From NCBI GenBank assembly GCA_946894095.1, contig OX335660.1, positions 14,203,001 to 14,267,000 of the forward strand: a stretch of 64,000 nucleotides of DNA, written 5' to 3'. The notes under the pieces are model-generated. The model ran no database searches. It had not been told where the DNA came from and was given only the letters and a program-made list of their open reading frames with translations. This document shows positions 53,878 to 63,558 of the stretch, one piece after another. The position numbers and the translations under genes were made by a program. The stretch's first letter is position 1. Every line of letters begins with the position of its first letter. The stretch is from Incurvaria masculella (taxonomy: Eukaryota; Arthropoda; Insecta; Lepidoptera; Incurvariidae).

Positions 53878-54022
53878 CGGCTCGCTGCAGATTTATGAGG
53901 CGAAGTAAGGAGCGGATTAGAAAGAAAGCGCTGGAGATAACGCGCCGGTGTGGCCGAGACAACCGCTCTCAAGTGCTGATCGTGCAGACAAGTAGGAAAC
54001 TTGCATTATCGATTGGTATTGT

Positions 54023-54190
54023 ATAAGGGTTCCGTACCGGAAGGGTACCAAACGGAACCCTATTACCAAGCCTCCGCTGTCCATCCGTCCGTCCGTCCGT
54101 CCGTCCGCCCGTCCGGCGTTATCTCATGAACCGTAATAGAAAGACAGCTGAAATTTTTACAGAGTGTGTATTTATTTTGGTGCTATTATT
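54023..54190 (-). repeat. LR repeat, truncated
   Basis: Terminal stem-loop (AAGGGTTCCGTACCGGAAGG through ACGGAACCCTATTACC), an expanded CCGT microsatellite (about 54080-54115), TATCTCATGAACCGTAATAG and ACAGAGTGTGTATTTATTTT. The rest is lost. Confidence 0.83.
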
Positions 54191-54792
54191 TGCCAAAATT
54201 ATCGCTAGATATAATGAAAGATTACAATTTCTCATAGACAAATAATTACGTTTCCATTAATGTTTCCACGATGAGTAAAAAAAGTTCAGAAACGGTCGAT
54301 TTTTCTACACTGTTTTAAATGGAAATTGAAAGCTTACTTCGTTGTGCTTGGTAAAAATCTACGTTTTGGAATTTTTTTAAAGAATATGGGAAAGGAATGA
54401 GGTCAACCTATTAATCGTTTTGAAAAATAAAAAAAATATTTAATGAAACATGTTCTATCACCAACAAAAACTTTGTTCCGGCTCCAATTTGTCTGTTCGC
54501 ATATGACCACAAAAGAGCTTATCAGAGTTTGATATGCATAGGTTTTTTTGGGCGCTGTGGGGCGTATAAATATATATTATAATTTAGGGAAAGACGGACT
54601 GTTTTTCGTCGGATACAAGATTTGAAACTTAACACGTCCAAAACATCAGAGTAGCACTTAAAACTTCACTCGCTGGGTTGGTAATCGCAATTAAAAACAA
54701 TAGAGTAAATTTCTTTTAAGTTTTAATTACATTTCATAAGTGTACAAGAAACTTTCCACTTTACGGCGCTTTCACTAAAAGCACTCCGATAT
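54191..54792. other. Unassigned AT-rich sequence
   Basis: Nothing recognised. Confidence 0.5.
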
Positions 54793-55162
54793 GTAAATGC
54801 TGTTCCGACCCATATAATGTTGTTTGCACACATAACGCAAAAAGTATTGCACTTTAAGCCACGAATTAATAATAAAAGTTTAATATAGTCATATTACTTG
54901 CAGCGAAAACAATTTCACAATTTCAGGATTATTGGTTTTGTTACAATTTATTTAAATACGATTTTTATTTAACAGCGCCATCTAACGGTGTAAAACTTCT
55001 AATCGGCAATTACAACGAAACCATTAAACCTGAAATTGTGAATAAGTTTTCGCTGCAACTACTATGGCTATATTTAATATTTTTGACGAATTCGTGCCTT
55101 AAAGTGCAATACTTTTTGCGTTCTGTGTAAAAAAAACATTTTATGGGTCGGAACATCCTTAA
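54793..55162 (-). mobile_element. TTAA-2 MITE, copy 2
   Basis: Inverted relative to copy 1. It starts with TGCTGTTCCGACCCATATAA and ends TTATGGGTCGGAACATCC before TTAA at 55159-55162. The left flank reads GTAA (54793-54796), one base from TTAA, probably a later mutation. Internal phrases AGCGCCATCTAACGGTGTAA and AATTTCACAATTTCAGGATT match copy 1. Confidence 0.85.
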
Positions 55163-55411
55163 CGAGAAAACGAACTTAAAAGTTGAGACGCGAACAGTTT
55201 CGGTCCGATCAAAAGTTGTATAAAAACTTAAATTATATGAAAATAGAGCATTTCTCCTCCGCTCCTTTCCGTTTTCACGGGCGACTATTATCACTGTTGA
55301 TTCAATTACTGGACTGCGGAGATGGCGGAAAATATTGTAGGAAAATCCGACGTCTTAATCCAACTCGGCAGCGCAGTTCTGTATTTTCAAGTACAATTAA
55401 CACGAAACTCT

Positions 55412-55654
55412 GGGGGTCCATTCAGAGCTAGAGTGAGTTCGAGTTCGGGAGTGAGTTAACCTAAAAATAGGTGGGAAATATATTGTTATTTAAATAACGG
55501 AACCGTTATTTATACTTCCAACGTATTTACGGGACGGACCAGATTTTTACCTAACTGTAATGATATTCAAAAAGTGTGGAAACATTAACCATTTAAAAAA
55601 GTGAGTTGATATTTAGTGACGAATTCGAACTCACTCTTGCCCTGAATGGACCCC
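55412..55654. mobile_element. MITE with ~35-bp inverted termini
   Basis: Starts GGGGTCCATTCAGAGCTAGA and GTGAGTTCGAGTTCG. Ends CGAATTCGAACTCACTCTTG and CCCTGAATGGACCCC. About 240 bp with an AT-rich centre containing a second small palindrome, AATAACGGAACCGTTATT (55493-55510). No other copy found in the window. Confidence 0.75.
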
Positions 55655-55848
55655 TTCGCGTCAGGTCCGCGTGAAATATAAAATACTTTGTAGTACTTTT
55701 CACAAGGCGAAACTTAAATAAATGCTTGAAGAAGAAATATTGTGACGATAAGATTTAATTTTAAGGAACGTGTGCTGACCGTGTTATTGGCGCGAGGAGA
55801 TCTAAAAGAAGTAGATTGACTATGTAATAGAAAAACAAATAGACTAAG
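55655..55848. other. Unassigned sequence
   Basis: Nothing recognised. Confidence 0.5.
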
Positions 55849-56169
55849 CCTGGGTTTCACCAAGTGCTGATTAATTTTAATCGACACTTAAAGGGCCTTT
55901 ATTACTATAGTGCTGATTATCTTGCACTGGAATTGATCGCAAGCTGCTAATATAGGCCCTTAACATGTGGTGATTAGGCAAATCAACAGTAGGTGAGAAA
56001 GGCCCTTTAAGTCTGGTTTCACCAAGAGCTGATTAATTTTAATCGGCACTTAAAAGGCCTTTATTACTAAAGTGCTGATTATCTTGCACTGGAATTGATC
56101 GCAAGCTGCTAGAAAGGCCCTTAATATGTGGCGATTAAGCTAATCAGCAGTAGGTGAAAAAGGCCCTAA
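55849..56169. repeat. Tandem pair of a ~160-bp MITE-like unit
   Basis: Unit 1 (about 55849-56010) and unit 2 (about 56011-56169) each start GGTTTCACCAAG.GCTGATTA and contain TTATCTTGCACTGGAATTGA and CAAGCTGCTA. They end with CAGTAGGTGA then AAGGCCC. Each unit's end is a weak inverse of its start (TTTCACC.A.TGCTGATTA type), as in a small terminal-inverted-repeat element. The two units differ at roughly one base in ten. Confidence 0.75.
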
Positions 56170-56780
56170 GGGTTCTAAGAAAACGACGCCCTTTAAGGCG
56201 CTAGGACTAGCCAACTACTCGCGCCATACAAATGCACTTTTTAACAAATGTAATAATATGTAGTGAAACGCTTCAGCAAATCCAAATAGAACTCCAGACT
56301 GATAATGGATTGTTAATATTTTTTTAATCCATCATTTATTTAAATAATAATAAAAATAAAAAAAGTTGATTTTTCTCATTAGAAATCTGAAAGTCATTCG
56401 ATTTCTAGATATAAGCAAAAACAGCATATATCCATAAACAAAAAATTCCATTTGCTTTTAGATTTCTACATTTAGTCAAAAAAGTTCGGAAATGGACACC
56501 GTTTCCGCAATGTATTTTGTATAGAAAAAGGAAATATACATTAACGAAAATCATTCGATTCCTAGACAAGGAATCATATATTGTAAGGATGACACTTATA
56601 ATCGTCAGACTTAGTTAGTTTACTTGGGGTGCCTCGTCTAACTTTGCGATTTGGCTAGTACCAGGCCCTTAATGATTGTAAAGATCGTGTAATCTATTTG
56701 CTGACTAGGATACGTTTGGTAATTTATAACTCATCATAACGCGACCACGCTGTCGTTGAAAGTAATTCCTTTTTTTAATT
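56170..56780. other. Unassigned AT-rich sequence
   Basis: Nothing recognised. Confidence 0.5.
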
Positions 56781-56990
56781 ATCTGGACATGGATGGCTAA
56801 TACCGAACTGACCGTTAGATATTAGCCTATCACACCACATGGGTACTAGGTGTCATGCCAGCACCTTCCTTATATTGCTCGGCTACATTGAAATGGATAG
56901 AAAACATGGACAATTTTCATTGCCGCTCCATCGTTCGTTCACCATCGTTCTTTCAACCGCCACCTACTGGGTCCAATTGTGAATCCGAAC
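56781..56990 (-). mobile_element. SINE-C tail and partial core
   Basis: On the minus strand: GTAGGTGGCGGTTGAAAGAA (damaged core), GAGCGGCAATGAAAATTGTC, GTAGCCGAGCAATATAAGGA, the tail, TAATATCTAACGGTCAGTTC and TTAGCCATCCATGTCCAG. The TATCTAACGGTCAGTT phrase is shared with the SINE-C at 11139-11484 and differs from SINE-B. Confidence 0.82.
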
Positions 56991-57055
56991 CCTTCAGTTA
57001 TCCCCTAATCCACAGAGATCGTCGATCTCCATGCCCTAAACACAAACAAACAATG

Positions 57056-57528
57056 TGATCATAATCGAGGTTATGGTGCTGTCTCTACAACAAACACAAA
57101 AACAACAATCGTTGTTATTTATTAATATTATGTCTGCCTACCGAACCAATACGGTAAAAATAACTAAATAAGTAAATAATTAAATAAATAAGTAAATAAA
57201 TAAGTAAATAAATAAGAAAAACAGCTAATCTGGTTGTATGTAGCTGAACGCCCCCTCTTGTGTCCCGGGCCCCGTCTCTATGCGGATCGGGTTGCGCGAG
57301 CCGCGCCCCTGGAGCTGCAATGGGGTGCAGGGAGTGCAGGATCGGGAATCGGGAGCCGATCCTGATTTCAGGAACTCGCATCCGCATAGAGACGGCGGCG
57401 CGGGACACAAGAGGGGGCGTTTAGCTACTTACAACCAGATTAGCTGTTTTTCTTATTTATTTACTTATTTAGTTATTTTTACCGTATTGGTTCTGTAGGC
57501 AGACATAATATTAATTGATCATAATCGA
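57056..57528. mobile_element. Large foldback element with long inverted arms
   Basis: The left arm (about 57120-57280) and right arm (about 57380-57515) are inverted copies: ATTAATATTATGTCTGCCTA, GAACCAATACGGTAAAAATA, AGCTAATCTGGTTGTA, GAACGCCCCCTCTTGTGTCC and TCTCTATGCGGA on the left each have a mirror on the right. Differences include a longer AAATAAATAAGT run on the left. The centre (about 57285-57375) is GC-rich. TGATCATAATCGA occurs at both 57056-57068 and 57516-57528, possibly a 13-bp duplication around the insertion. No coding capacity. Confidence 0.75.
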
Positions 57529-57984
57529 TCAATGCGCTTAGGAGGATTTGAGTGACATACACACGCTGAGAACAATTATAAATATATTTGTGTATAAATA
57601 ATACTTAATTCATGTTTATTATTTGACGAGACAGCCGAAAATGTCACATAACACCATTTCGTTAATATTATAATAAAAAAATATTTTTGGCCAATTTTTA
57701 GAATCAAATACCCCTATGTGCGTCGATTCAATTATTTGTATAGGTCATAAAATCCGTGTATTTCATTCAATTGTTCGCTGTCAATAGAATCACTGTGAAA
57801 GGGGGCACATAATTCGTTATTTGGGATACTTTTCCAGGAAGTCACAGTGGAGGAGGGTCCGAGGCTGTTGTACGATGCGGGAAGGAGATAGAGCATGTTA
57901 TTTACGTGCACGAGAGAGACGGAAGACGACGTCTCATCAGCGAATTTGAAATTCAATTCAACTTGTTAACAACAAAGAAACGCC
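57529..57984. other. Unassigned AT-rich sequence
   Basis: Nothing recognised. Confidence 0.45.
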
Positions 57985-58920
57985 ATGCCGGCAGAGTGGG
58001 CAGATAAGTATGGAGAGAACTTATTGTTATGGATACACATACCTCCGTGCCGCTTACCGGGAGGGGTAGGCAGATATGATAGAGCGTCATACTCTTTCGC
58101 TACATCGCTCGTTTTCATACATGCTCTACGATTAGGGGTACTACGTATCGGACCTTTACGAAGAATTACATCGATTTGGTCGTGGTATTTTCTCCGAGGC
58201 TTTTTATTTAGGTAAATTTGTTTCTTCATTCTTTCGTCATTAGTTCCATATATCTAAGACACTCTTTTCCCGATTCTCGTCACATCATTTTCTGCTCTCT
58301 AACCCAGCCGTTACGAAATTCGTCCGTTAGAATAACTCGGCATACGTTCCTCAAGGAACGCATTTGTAATACATAGATTCTACATTCGTGCCTCTTCTGC
58401 CATACCCAAGTCTCGCTTTCATACATTGTGCGGCTCGTAGCCTAGTGGCGCGGGGACTGGCCTAGCGTACCAGAGGCCTGGGTTCAATACCAACTTGCAC
58501 CACTGTCTTTCTCTTTCAGAGTTCGATAAGTGCATTTCGTCACGAATGCGAGCTGCATGGTTCGGAATCCATGTAAAACTGTAGGTCCCCTTCCCCTACT
58601 AGGTGGTAGGGTTTAAGCCCGCCCGGGTTGGTACCATCGCATTGGATGAAAAGATGGTCGAAGCGGCAATGAAAAATTGTCCGTGTTTTCAATCCAGTTC
58701 AATGTAGCCGTGCTCATAAAGGGAAGGTCCTGGCATGGCACCTAATTCCTTCGGGAATGTGGTGTTTTGGGCTAATATCATAACGTTAGTAGTTGTGTGG
58801 TATTAGCCATCCATGTCAGGTCGCATAAAAAAAAAAACATTAGTGTAGGCACCAGTAAACATTGCTTTTTCTGTTCTATTTAGAACCTACGTGTAACGTT
58901 TCCGTGTATTACGAAGTATA
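57985..58920 (-). pseudogene. RTE-like LINE C-terminal region split by a SINE
   Basis: On the minus strand, from right to left: QCLLVPTLM just right of the SINE, then MYESETWVWQKRHECR left of it, MRSLRNVCRVILTDEFRNG, KPRRKYHDQIDVILRKG and NRRACMK. This order is the usual C-terminus of a lepidopteran LINE polyprotein. If the SINE (58428-58836) and one copy of ACATT are set aside, VPTLM and YESETW lie next to each other in one frame, as in intact relatives. A stop and frame breaks elsewhere show it was already decaying or decayed later. RTE-like assignment is by motif wording. Confidence 0.75.
58428..58836 (+). mobile_element. SINE-A, full length, nested in a LINE
   Basis: Complete copy: A box TAGCCTAGTGGCGCGG, B-box region GGTTCAATACC, linker, core and tail ending CATCCATGTCAGGTCGCATA plus a 10-11-base A-run. 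ACATT flanks it on both sides (58423-58427 and 58837-58841) as a target-site duplication. This is the best-preserved SINE-A in the window and a good reference for the subfamily. Confidence 0.93.
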
Positions 58921-59105
58921 TTAGTGGATACTTCTTCGAATGGTGCCGTAGTGGCAGTGGATAAGAGCAGGGAATGAGTTATGTATGTATAATCGACCGT
59001 GAAGCAAGGACACATTAGCGACGTACCTGCTTAGTACGAAAAAGTATATTTACTCAAGAGCTGTGTCGTCCAAATTCGACGATAAAGTGCACAACTCTTC
59101 AATCC

Positions 59106-59493
59106 CCGTAGGCAGCTTAAGAACGGCCCATAAGCTATGCTCCCCACACAAACGTAGTTTACTAAGCATTTGGAAACCGCTATTCCAATTAAATTGATAT
59201 TTAATATCTAATATCAGGTAACAAATATCTGTGTCTGCATGCTTTTGTTTTTTTGAAAAATCCAAACCGAATGAAATGAAAGCAATAAGAAAATCTTCAT
59301 ACGAATTCTGTTTTATCTTTGGTTTGGCCCAGAATACATGCAACGAAAAAACAAAGACATGCAGACACAGATATTTGTAGCCTTATATTAGATACCAAAT
59401 ATCAAGTAAGTTAGACCAGTGGTTTTCAAATTATTAGTAAACTACGTTTGTATGGGAGGCGAAATTTTCTGATGCTTACGAGCCGACCTAAGT
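59106..59493. mobile_element. PAL-1 palindromic MITE, copy 2
   Basis: Left arm AGAACGGCCCATAAGCTATG and CACAAACGTAGTTTACTAAG. Right arm AGTAAACTACGTTTGTATGG ending GATGCTTACGAGCC. The internal phrase AAATATCTGTGTCTGCATG and its mirror CATGCAGACACAGATATTTG are nearly perfect. It is about 388 bp and similar throughout to 41036-41411. Confidence 0.8.
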
Positions 59494-59510
59494 TTTAGAT
59501 TTTTCACAAC

Positions 59511-59681
59511 ATGGCCGCGAGTGGTGTTTGGTGCGAAGTTGTGTCGGAAGCCTTCGCCATATTGTTCGGTCGCCTCTGCCCCCACGTAGGTAATAGGATA
59601 CGCCCCGTCAGAACCCGGAACTTCTCCCGCGCCGACCGACCACAATTACGCCTGACCTTTCGAACGGACGGGAGAACGTGA
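59511..59681 (+). other. Candidate 56-codon small ORF
   Basis: CACAACATGGCCGCG gives a start in good context, followed by a GC-rich open frame of 56 codons beginning MAASGVWCEVVSEAFAILFG. After codon 25 the sequence CACGTAGGTAAT could serve as a 5' splice site, so a first exon of about 75 coding bases is conceivable. There is no homology I recognise. The composition differs from the AT-rich surroundings. Chance is still the leading explanation. Confidence 0.2.
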
Positions 59682-59831
59682 CCGCAGGTGCTCAGCTGGG
59701 AACGTCGCCTGGGGTAGGCAGTGACGAGAATGAGCTATTGAAATGAACTGGCAAATAATGTTAGTACCAGCAGCCGGTAAATATCTTGGCTATTTAAGTT
59801 CGTGGAATGAAAGGCGGTAATAAGTAAAAAC

Positions 59832-60590
59832 GGTCACGGAGGAAGCGGAAGTTCCCTTCAAGGTTAATTGTGTCAAACAGCGACCAAGGAATGAATAGGA
59901 ACGTTCACGGAAGAAGTGGACGCTCCCTTCAAGGTTAGTTGTGTCAAATAACGACCAAGGAACTAAGAAAAACGGACACGGAACAAGTGGCAGTTCCCTT
60001 CAAGGTTAATTGTGTCAAACGACGACCATAGAATGAATAGGAATGTTCACGGAAGAAGTGGACGCTCCCTTCAAGGTTAATTGTGTCAAACAACGACCAA
60101 GGAACTAAGAAAAACGGACACGGAACAAGTGGTAGTTCCCTTCAAGGTTAATTGTGTCAAAAGACGACCATGGAATAAATAGGAATGTTCACGGAAGAAG
60201 TGGACGCTCCCGTCAAGGTTAATTGTGTCAAAAAACGGCCAAGGAACTAAGAAAAACGGACACGGAACAACTGGTAGTTCCCTTCAAGGTTAATTGTGTC
60301 ATACAGCGACAAAGGAACTAAGACAAACGGTCGCGGACCGTGTGGAAGTTCCCTTCAAGGTTAATTGTGTCAAACAGAGACCAAGGAACTAAGATAAACG
60401 GTCACGGACCATGTGGAAGTTCCCTTCAAGGTTAATTGTGTCAAAGAGAGACCAAGGAACTAAGATAAACGGTCACGGACTGTGTGGAAGTTCCCTTCAA
60501 GGTTAATTGTGTCAAACAGAGACCAAGGAACTAAGAGAAACTGGCACGGAGGAAGTGGATATTCCCTTCAAGGTTAATTTTGTAAGCCCG
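59832..60590 (+). repeat. Exact 71-bp tandem array, 11 units
   Basis: The phrase TTCCCTTCAAGGTTA (or CTCCCTTCAAGGTTA) starts at 59852, 59923, 59994, 60065, 60136, 60207, 60278, 60349, 60420, 60491 and 60562: every step is 71 bp with no indel. The core CTTCAAGGTTAATTGTGTCA is almost invariant, while the flanking part of each unit varies. Units 2-7 alternate between two types (GGACGCTCCC and GG.AGTTCCC), a 142-bp higher-order pattern; units 8-11 are one type. Because 71 is not a multiple of three, it is not a coding repeat. Confidence 0.95.
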
Positions 60591-60654
60591 AACCACAAAA
60601 AAGGTAAAAAGAGCTTGAACGTACAAGTCACACCAAAATGCTTCCTTTTTAAGT

Positions 60655-60862
60655 GGAGCGGATAATTGCTCTTTATAAGAGAGGTCTGGATTCAAATCCC
60701 CAACCCATTCATGCACTTTCATTCTCTTTCTGGGTTGAATAAGTGCATTTCGGTCCGAATGCAAGCTGTTCCAAATCAAATCAAATTCGGGAATGCGATG
60801 TGTTCGGCTTATATCATAACTGTGGGTGTGGTAATTTCCAATCAAATAAAAAATAAATGTAC
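60655..60862 (+). mobile_element. SINE-A with an internal deletion
   Basis: The head is damaged (GTGGAGCGGATAATTGC) with B box GGATTCAAATCC, linker TTCATTCTCTTTCTGGGTTG and GTCCGAATGCAAGCTGTTCC. It jumps directly to the tail phrase TTCGGGAATGCGATGTGTTC and ends TTTCCAATCAAATAAAAAAT. The shared core is absent. It lies about 65 bp after the 71-bp array. Confidence 0.78.
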
Positions 60863-61150
60863 GAAACATTTAAATGTGCGGGTTGAACTTTCAGAAATAA
60901 ACCCCGGATAACAATACAAAATAGACTTTTCGTCGGCAGCCAACATGTATTAATTTCATTTGTGAAACGTTAACCAACAGATGTTTATTGTTCAAATTTT
61001 AATTAAACTTTCTGTTCATGATTGTACGTGAAATTCGTACTTTTTGTGAAACTGTTATACATTGAGAAGCTAGAGAACATAATATTAAATTTGGGCTGGA
61101 GTAACGTTTGCGGTCGAGCAAATATGAAACAAATGACCGTACGAATATGC
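60863..61150. other. Unassigned sequence
   Basis: Nothing recognised. Confidence 0.5.
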
Positions 61151-61826
61151 ACCTAGGGTTGCCACCTCTCCCGGATTTCCGGACGTTCCCGGAATCGGTC
61201 CCTGAAAATAAAAAATCTCCCGTCTCCCGGAAGTGTTCAGTAATGATCGAAGTTTTCTTAAAATTTCGAATTAGCAAGTATGAAACAAGTATTTCGATTT
61301 GAAAATCAAAGTAAAACTTTTTTGAGTCCTCAGAATGAGAATTTAATTTTATTTATGCAACGGGATGTCCCGATTATTGTTTAACAAACACCACACCCAC
61401 CGTCTTGCTATTGGCCAATCACATTACAAGGATCTTCATTTATGAGCACGGCTGCATAGAACTGAATAGAAAACACGGAGTGTTAATTGCCGTTTAGGCC
61501 ATATCTTCCCCCAATGCGAGGGTACAAACCGGGCAGGCTATATCCCACCAGGCAGTAGGGGAAGAGGAACTAGAATTTTACATGCATTTCGAATCACGGC
61601 CGAACAGCTCGCATTCGTGGTAAAATCAACAGAAAAAGAAAGAAAGTGTTGCATGAACGAAGTAGGAATTTAACACATTCCCTCTGGCATGGAAAGCCCG
61701 ACCCTGAGGTACGATGCGCCTAAAAATATTCAAGTCACGCCTGACATATATTTTTTTGCAGTCCTCCTGATAAGCAAGAGTTTTTTAGCCATCTCCGGAA
61801 ACCCAGACTTCACAGGTGACAACCCT
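61151..61826. mobile_element. CTAGGGTTG-ended DNA element with a nested SINE
   Basis: Left end CTAGGGTTGCCACCTCTCCC then GGATTTCCGG. Right end (inverse) CTAGGGTTGTCACCTGTGAA, GTCTGGGTTTCCGGAG. Terminal inverted repeats of about 30 bp with mismatches. Such GGGTTGCCAAC-like ends occur in hAT-type and other elements; the superfamily is not set because no clear target duplication is visible beyond TA. About half of the interior is a minus-strand SINE-A. Confidence 0.6.
61384..61722 (-). mobile_element. SINE-A, diverged (nested)
   Basis: On the minus strand: head region TACCTCAGGGTCGGGC, GGAATGTGTTAAATTCC (B-box region), TTCGTTCATGCAACACTTTC, GCGAGCTGTTCGGCCGTGAT, core and tail with GTGCTCATAAATGAAGATCC. 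Heavily mutated, an old copy. The 3' end (TGGCCAATAGCAAGACGG...) is incomplete. Confidence 0.75.
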
Positions 61827-61998
61827 AGTTACTTAATGGTTTTAATGCCATAGCCTAATTTAAAAAAAATCACTGTCCACAAAAAGAAGGGGAAAAAAGA
61901 TTGACCTTGTAATCTTTACGCTTTTCAGAATCGCACACTCTGAGCGATTAAAGCCGTTTGCACCTCAAAAATGATTGAAGAACGAACTAATTTGAAAA

Positions 61999-62033
61999 CC
62001 ACCCTCGTCGAGTCGACCACTCGACGAGGGTGG
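61999..62033. other. Perfect 15-bp-stem hairpin
   Basis: CCACCCTCGTCGAGT pairs exactly with ACTCGACGAGGGTGG around the loop CGACC. GC-rich stem in AT-rich surroundings. No T-run follows. It is too short for a typical animal miRNA precursor. Function unknown. Confidence 0.65.
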
Positions 62034-63558
62034 ATCTGTTCAAAAATCAACTCTATGCCCAAAGACATAATGACTAAATTCGCCAGAATAATACAGCCCG
62101 CCGTTTGAATTACGAGGAACTAATTGCGCTTGTGTCTAGACGGTGCGGGTGACGGCTAAAAATTGCTGCATATCCACGCAACGCTGAAAAATCACTCTTC
62201 CTACCTTGAACATACGGTTGCAATTGCATACTTAAATATTCGAAATCATTATTTCCCTTTGATTGTTTTATGAGAAATGCGGAAATGCAAACTGGGAAAG
62301 GAAATAAAAGTCAATTTCGATCTCAAGCCGTCTCTCTAATATCGGTAGCAGATGTTTGCTATGGTCACCCATTTCACTATTTTTTTCCCTGAACGAGATT
62401 TTGATTAGAATGATAATTCTAGTTAACATTTTTAAATGCGCTTACTCTTATTGGGTCCGGAATAGAAACATACCTGCAAGGAAAAAAAACATGTTTTAGA
62501 GCATGAGATACACATTCCAGATATAAGAAGCAAGAACCGCGTATATTCTCTCTTTCACAAAATTCGTTCCAAATCGAAACTATTTTTAAAGCTAAAGATG
62601 ACAAAATATGTGAAACATTGAGAGAAGAAATTTCGCGGCCACTTCCGAACTTTTTTTTACGTGAAAAAATCATGAAATGTATGGCACTGACATTGGGATA
62701 TCTATAGGGAGTGTCTATAACATGAATTAATTCATATATATGCTTTCACCTCCCACCATGACCAGAACGACAGAGTATTTGATCCGATTTCACATGCATG
62801 GTTGGTCAAAGGAGCTTGTCAAATAAATTAATTTGAGGTTATCCAATAATCAGAAAACTTTTTTTGCTCTTGAGATTCGTCGGAAGCAAATAGGAACCTG
62901 TGGATTACATTTCCACTCGATTGAATGTAACCCTAAAATACTCTATATAGGCTAGCGAAAAAGGTGATATAAGGTTTAGTGAAAAGTTATGCAAAAATCG
63001 TAATAAGGCTCTGTACGACTGTTTGACTATTGTCTTTAGATAATGACATAATCTGTGATGATGCGAGTCGTTAGGCACATCTCCCGGCAACAGACCACAT
63101 CGATGCGTGTCTAGTGGCTCCCAGCCGATGAAGCAATTTGTGCTCTGTGACACAATACTGTGACGCAAGAACAAGTCAAACTGAACCTTATTGTTCTTGC
63201 AGAAGAATAGGATATTAAACGGAGCAGGTTATAAAGATCAGAACAAATATAAATTGCTATTAGGTTGGACGCAATAAATAATATGCTGCTATAGGAGCTG
63301 CTGTTAATAATGTTACGTCAATTCTAAATTCATCAGATGATAACTCGTGGTAGTTAAAAACGAAAAAAAGGCAGGATTAATATAAACTGTTACTTCTTTT
63401 TTTTTCATAAAAAATACTTCACACATATTTTTTAAAACTATCAAGCCAGATATAAAATTTGTGTTGTAGAATTTTACAAATTTTTCAATAAGTGTTTGCT
63501 TTCATTACTGTTTAACTTGTACAGACCCAGTAAGACCTAGTTTTACGTTGTTTTTTCC
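62034..63558. other. Unassigned AT-rich sequence
   Basis: No gene recognised. Minus-strand frames of 84 (62419-62673) and 89 codons (62905-63174) lack domains I know. Confidence 0.45.

Noticed and set aside
54793..55294. A coding gene on the minus strand at 55.0-55.3 kb
   Set aside because: Most of the 94-codon frame lies in the TTAA-2 MITE; the similar stretch at 31.4 kb is part of the same element.
57115..57498. Overlapping frames of 60-97 codons on both strands
   Set aside because: They are produced by the inverted arms and GC-rich centre of the foldback element.
58428..58500. A tRNA gene
   Set aside because: A- and B-box-like motifs are present, but there is no cloverleaf or 3' acceptor stem, and the sequence continues into the SINE linker and core.
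59832..60590. A CRISPR array
   Set aside because: Units are contiguous and the variable parts are themselves related, so there are no unique spacers. No cas genes are present and the host is eukaryotic.
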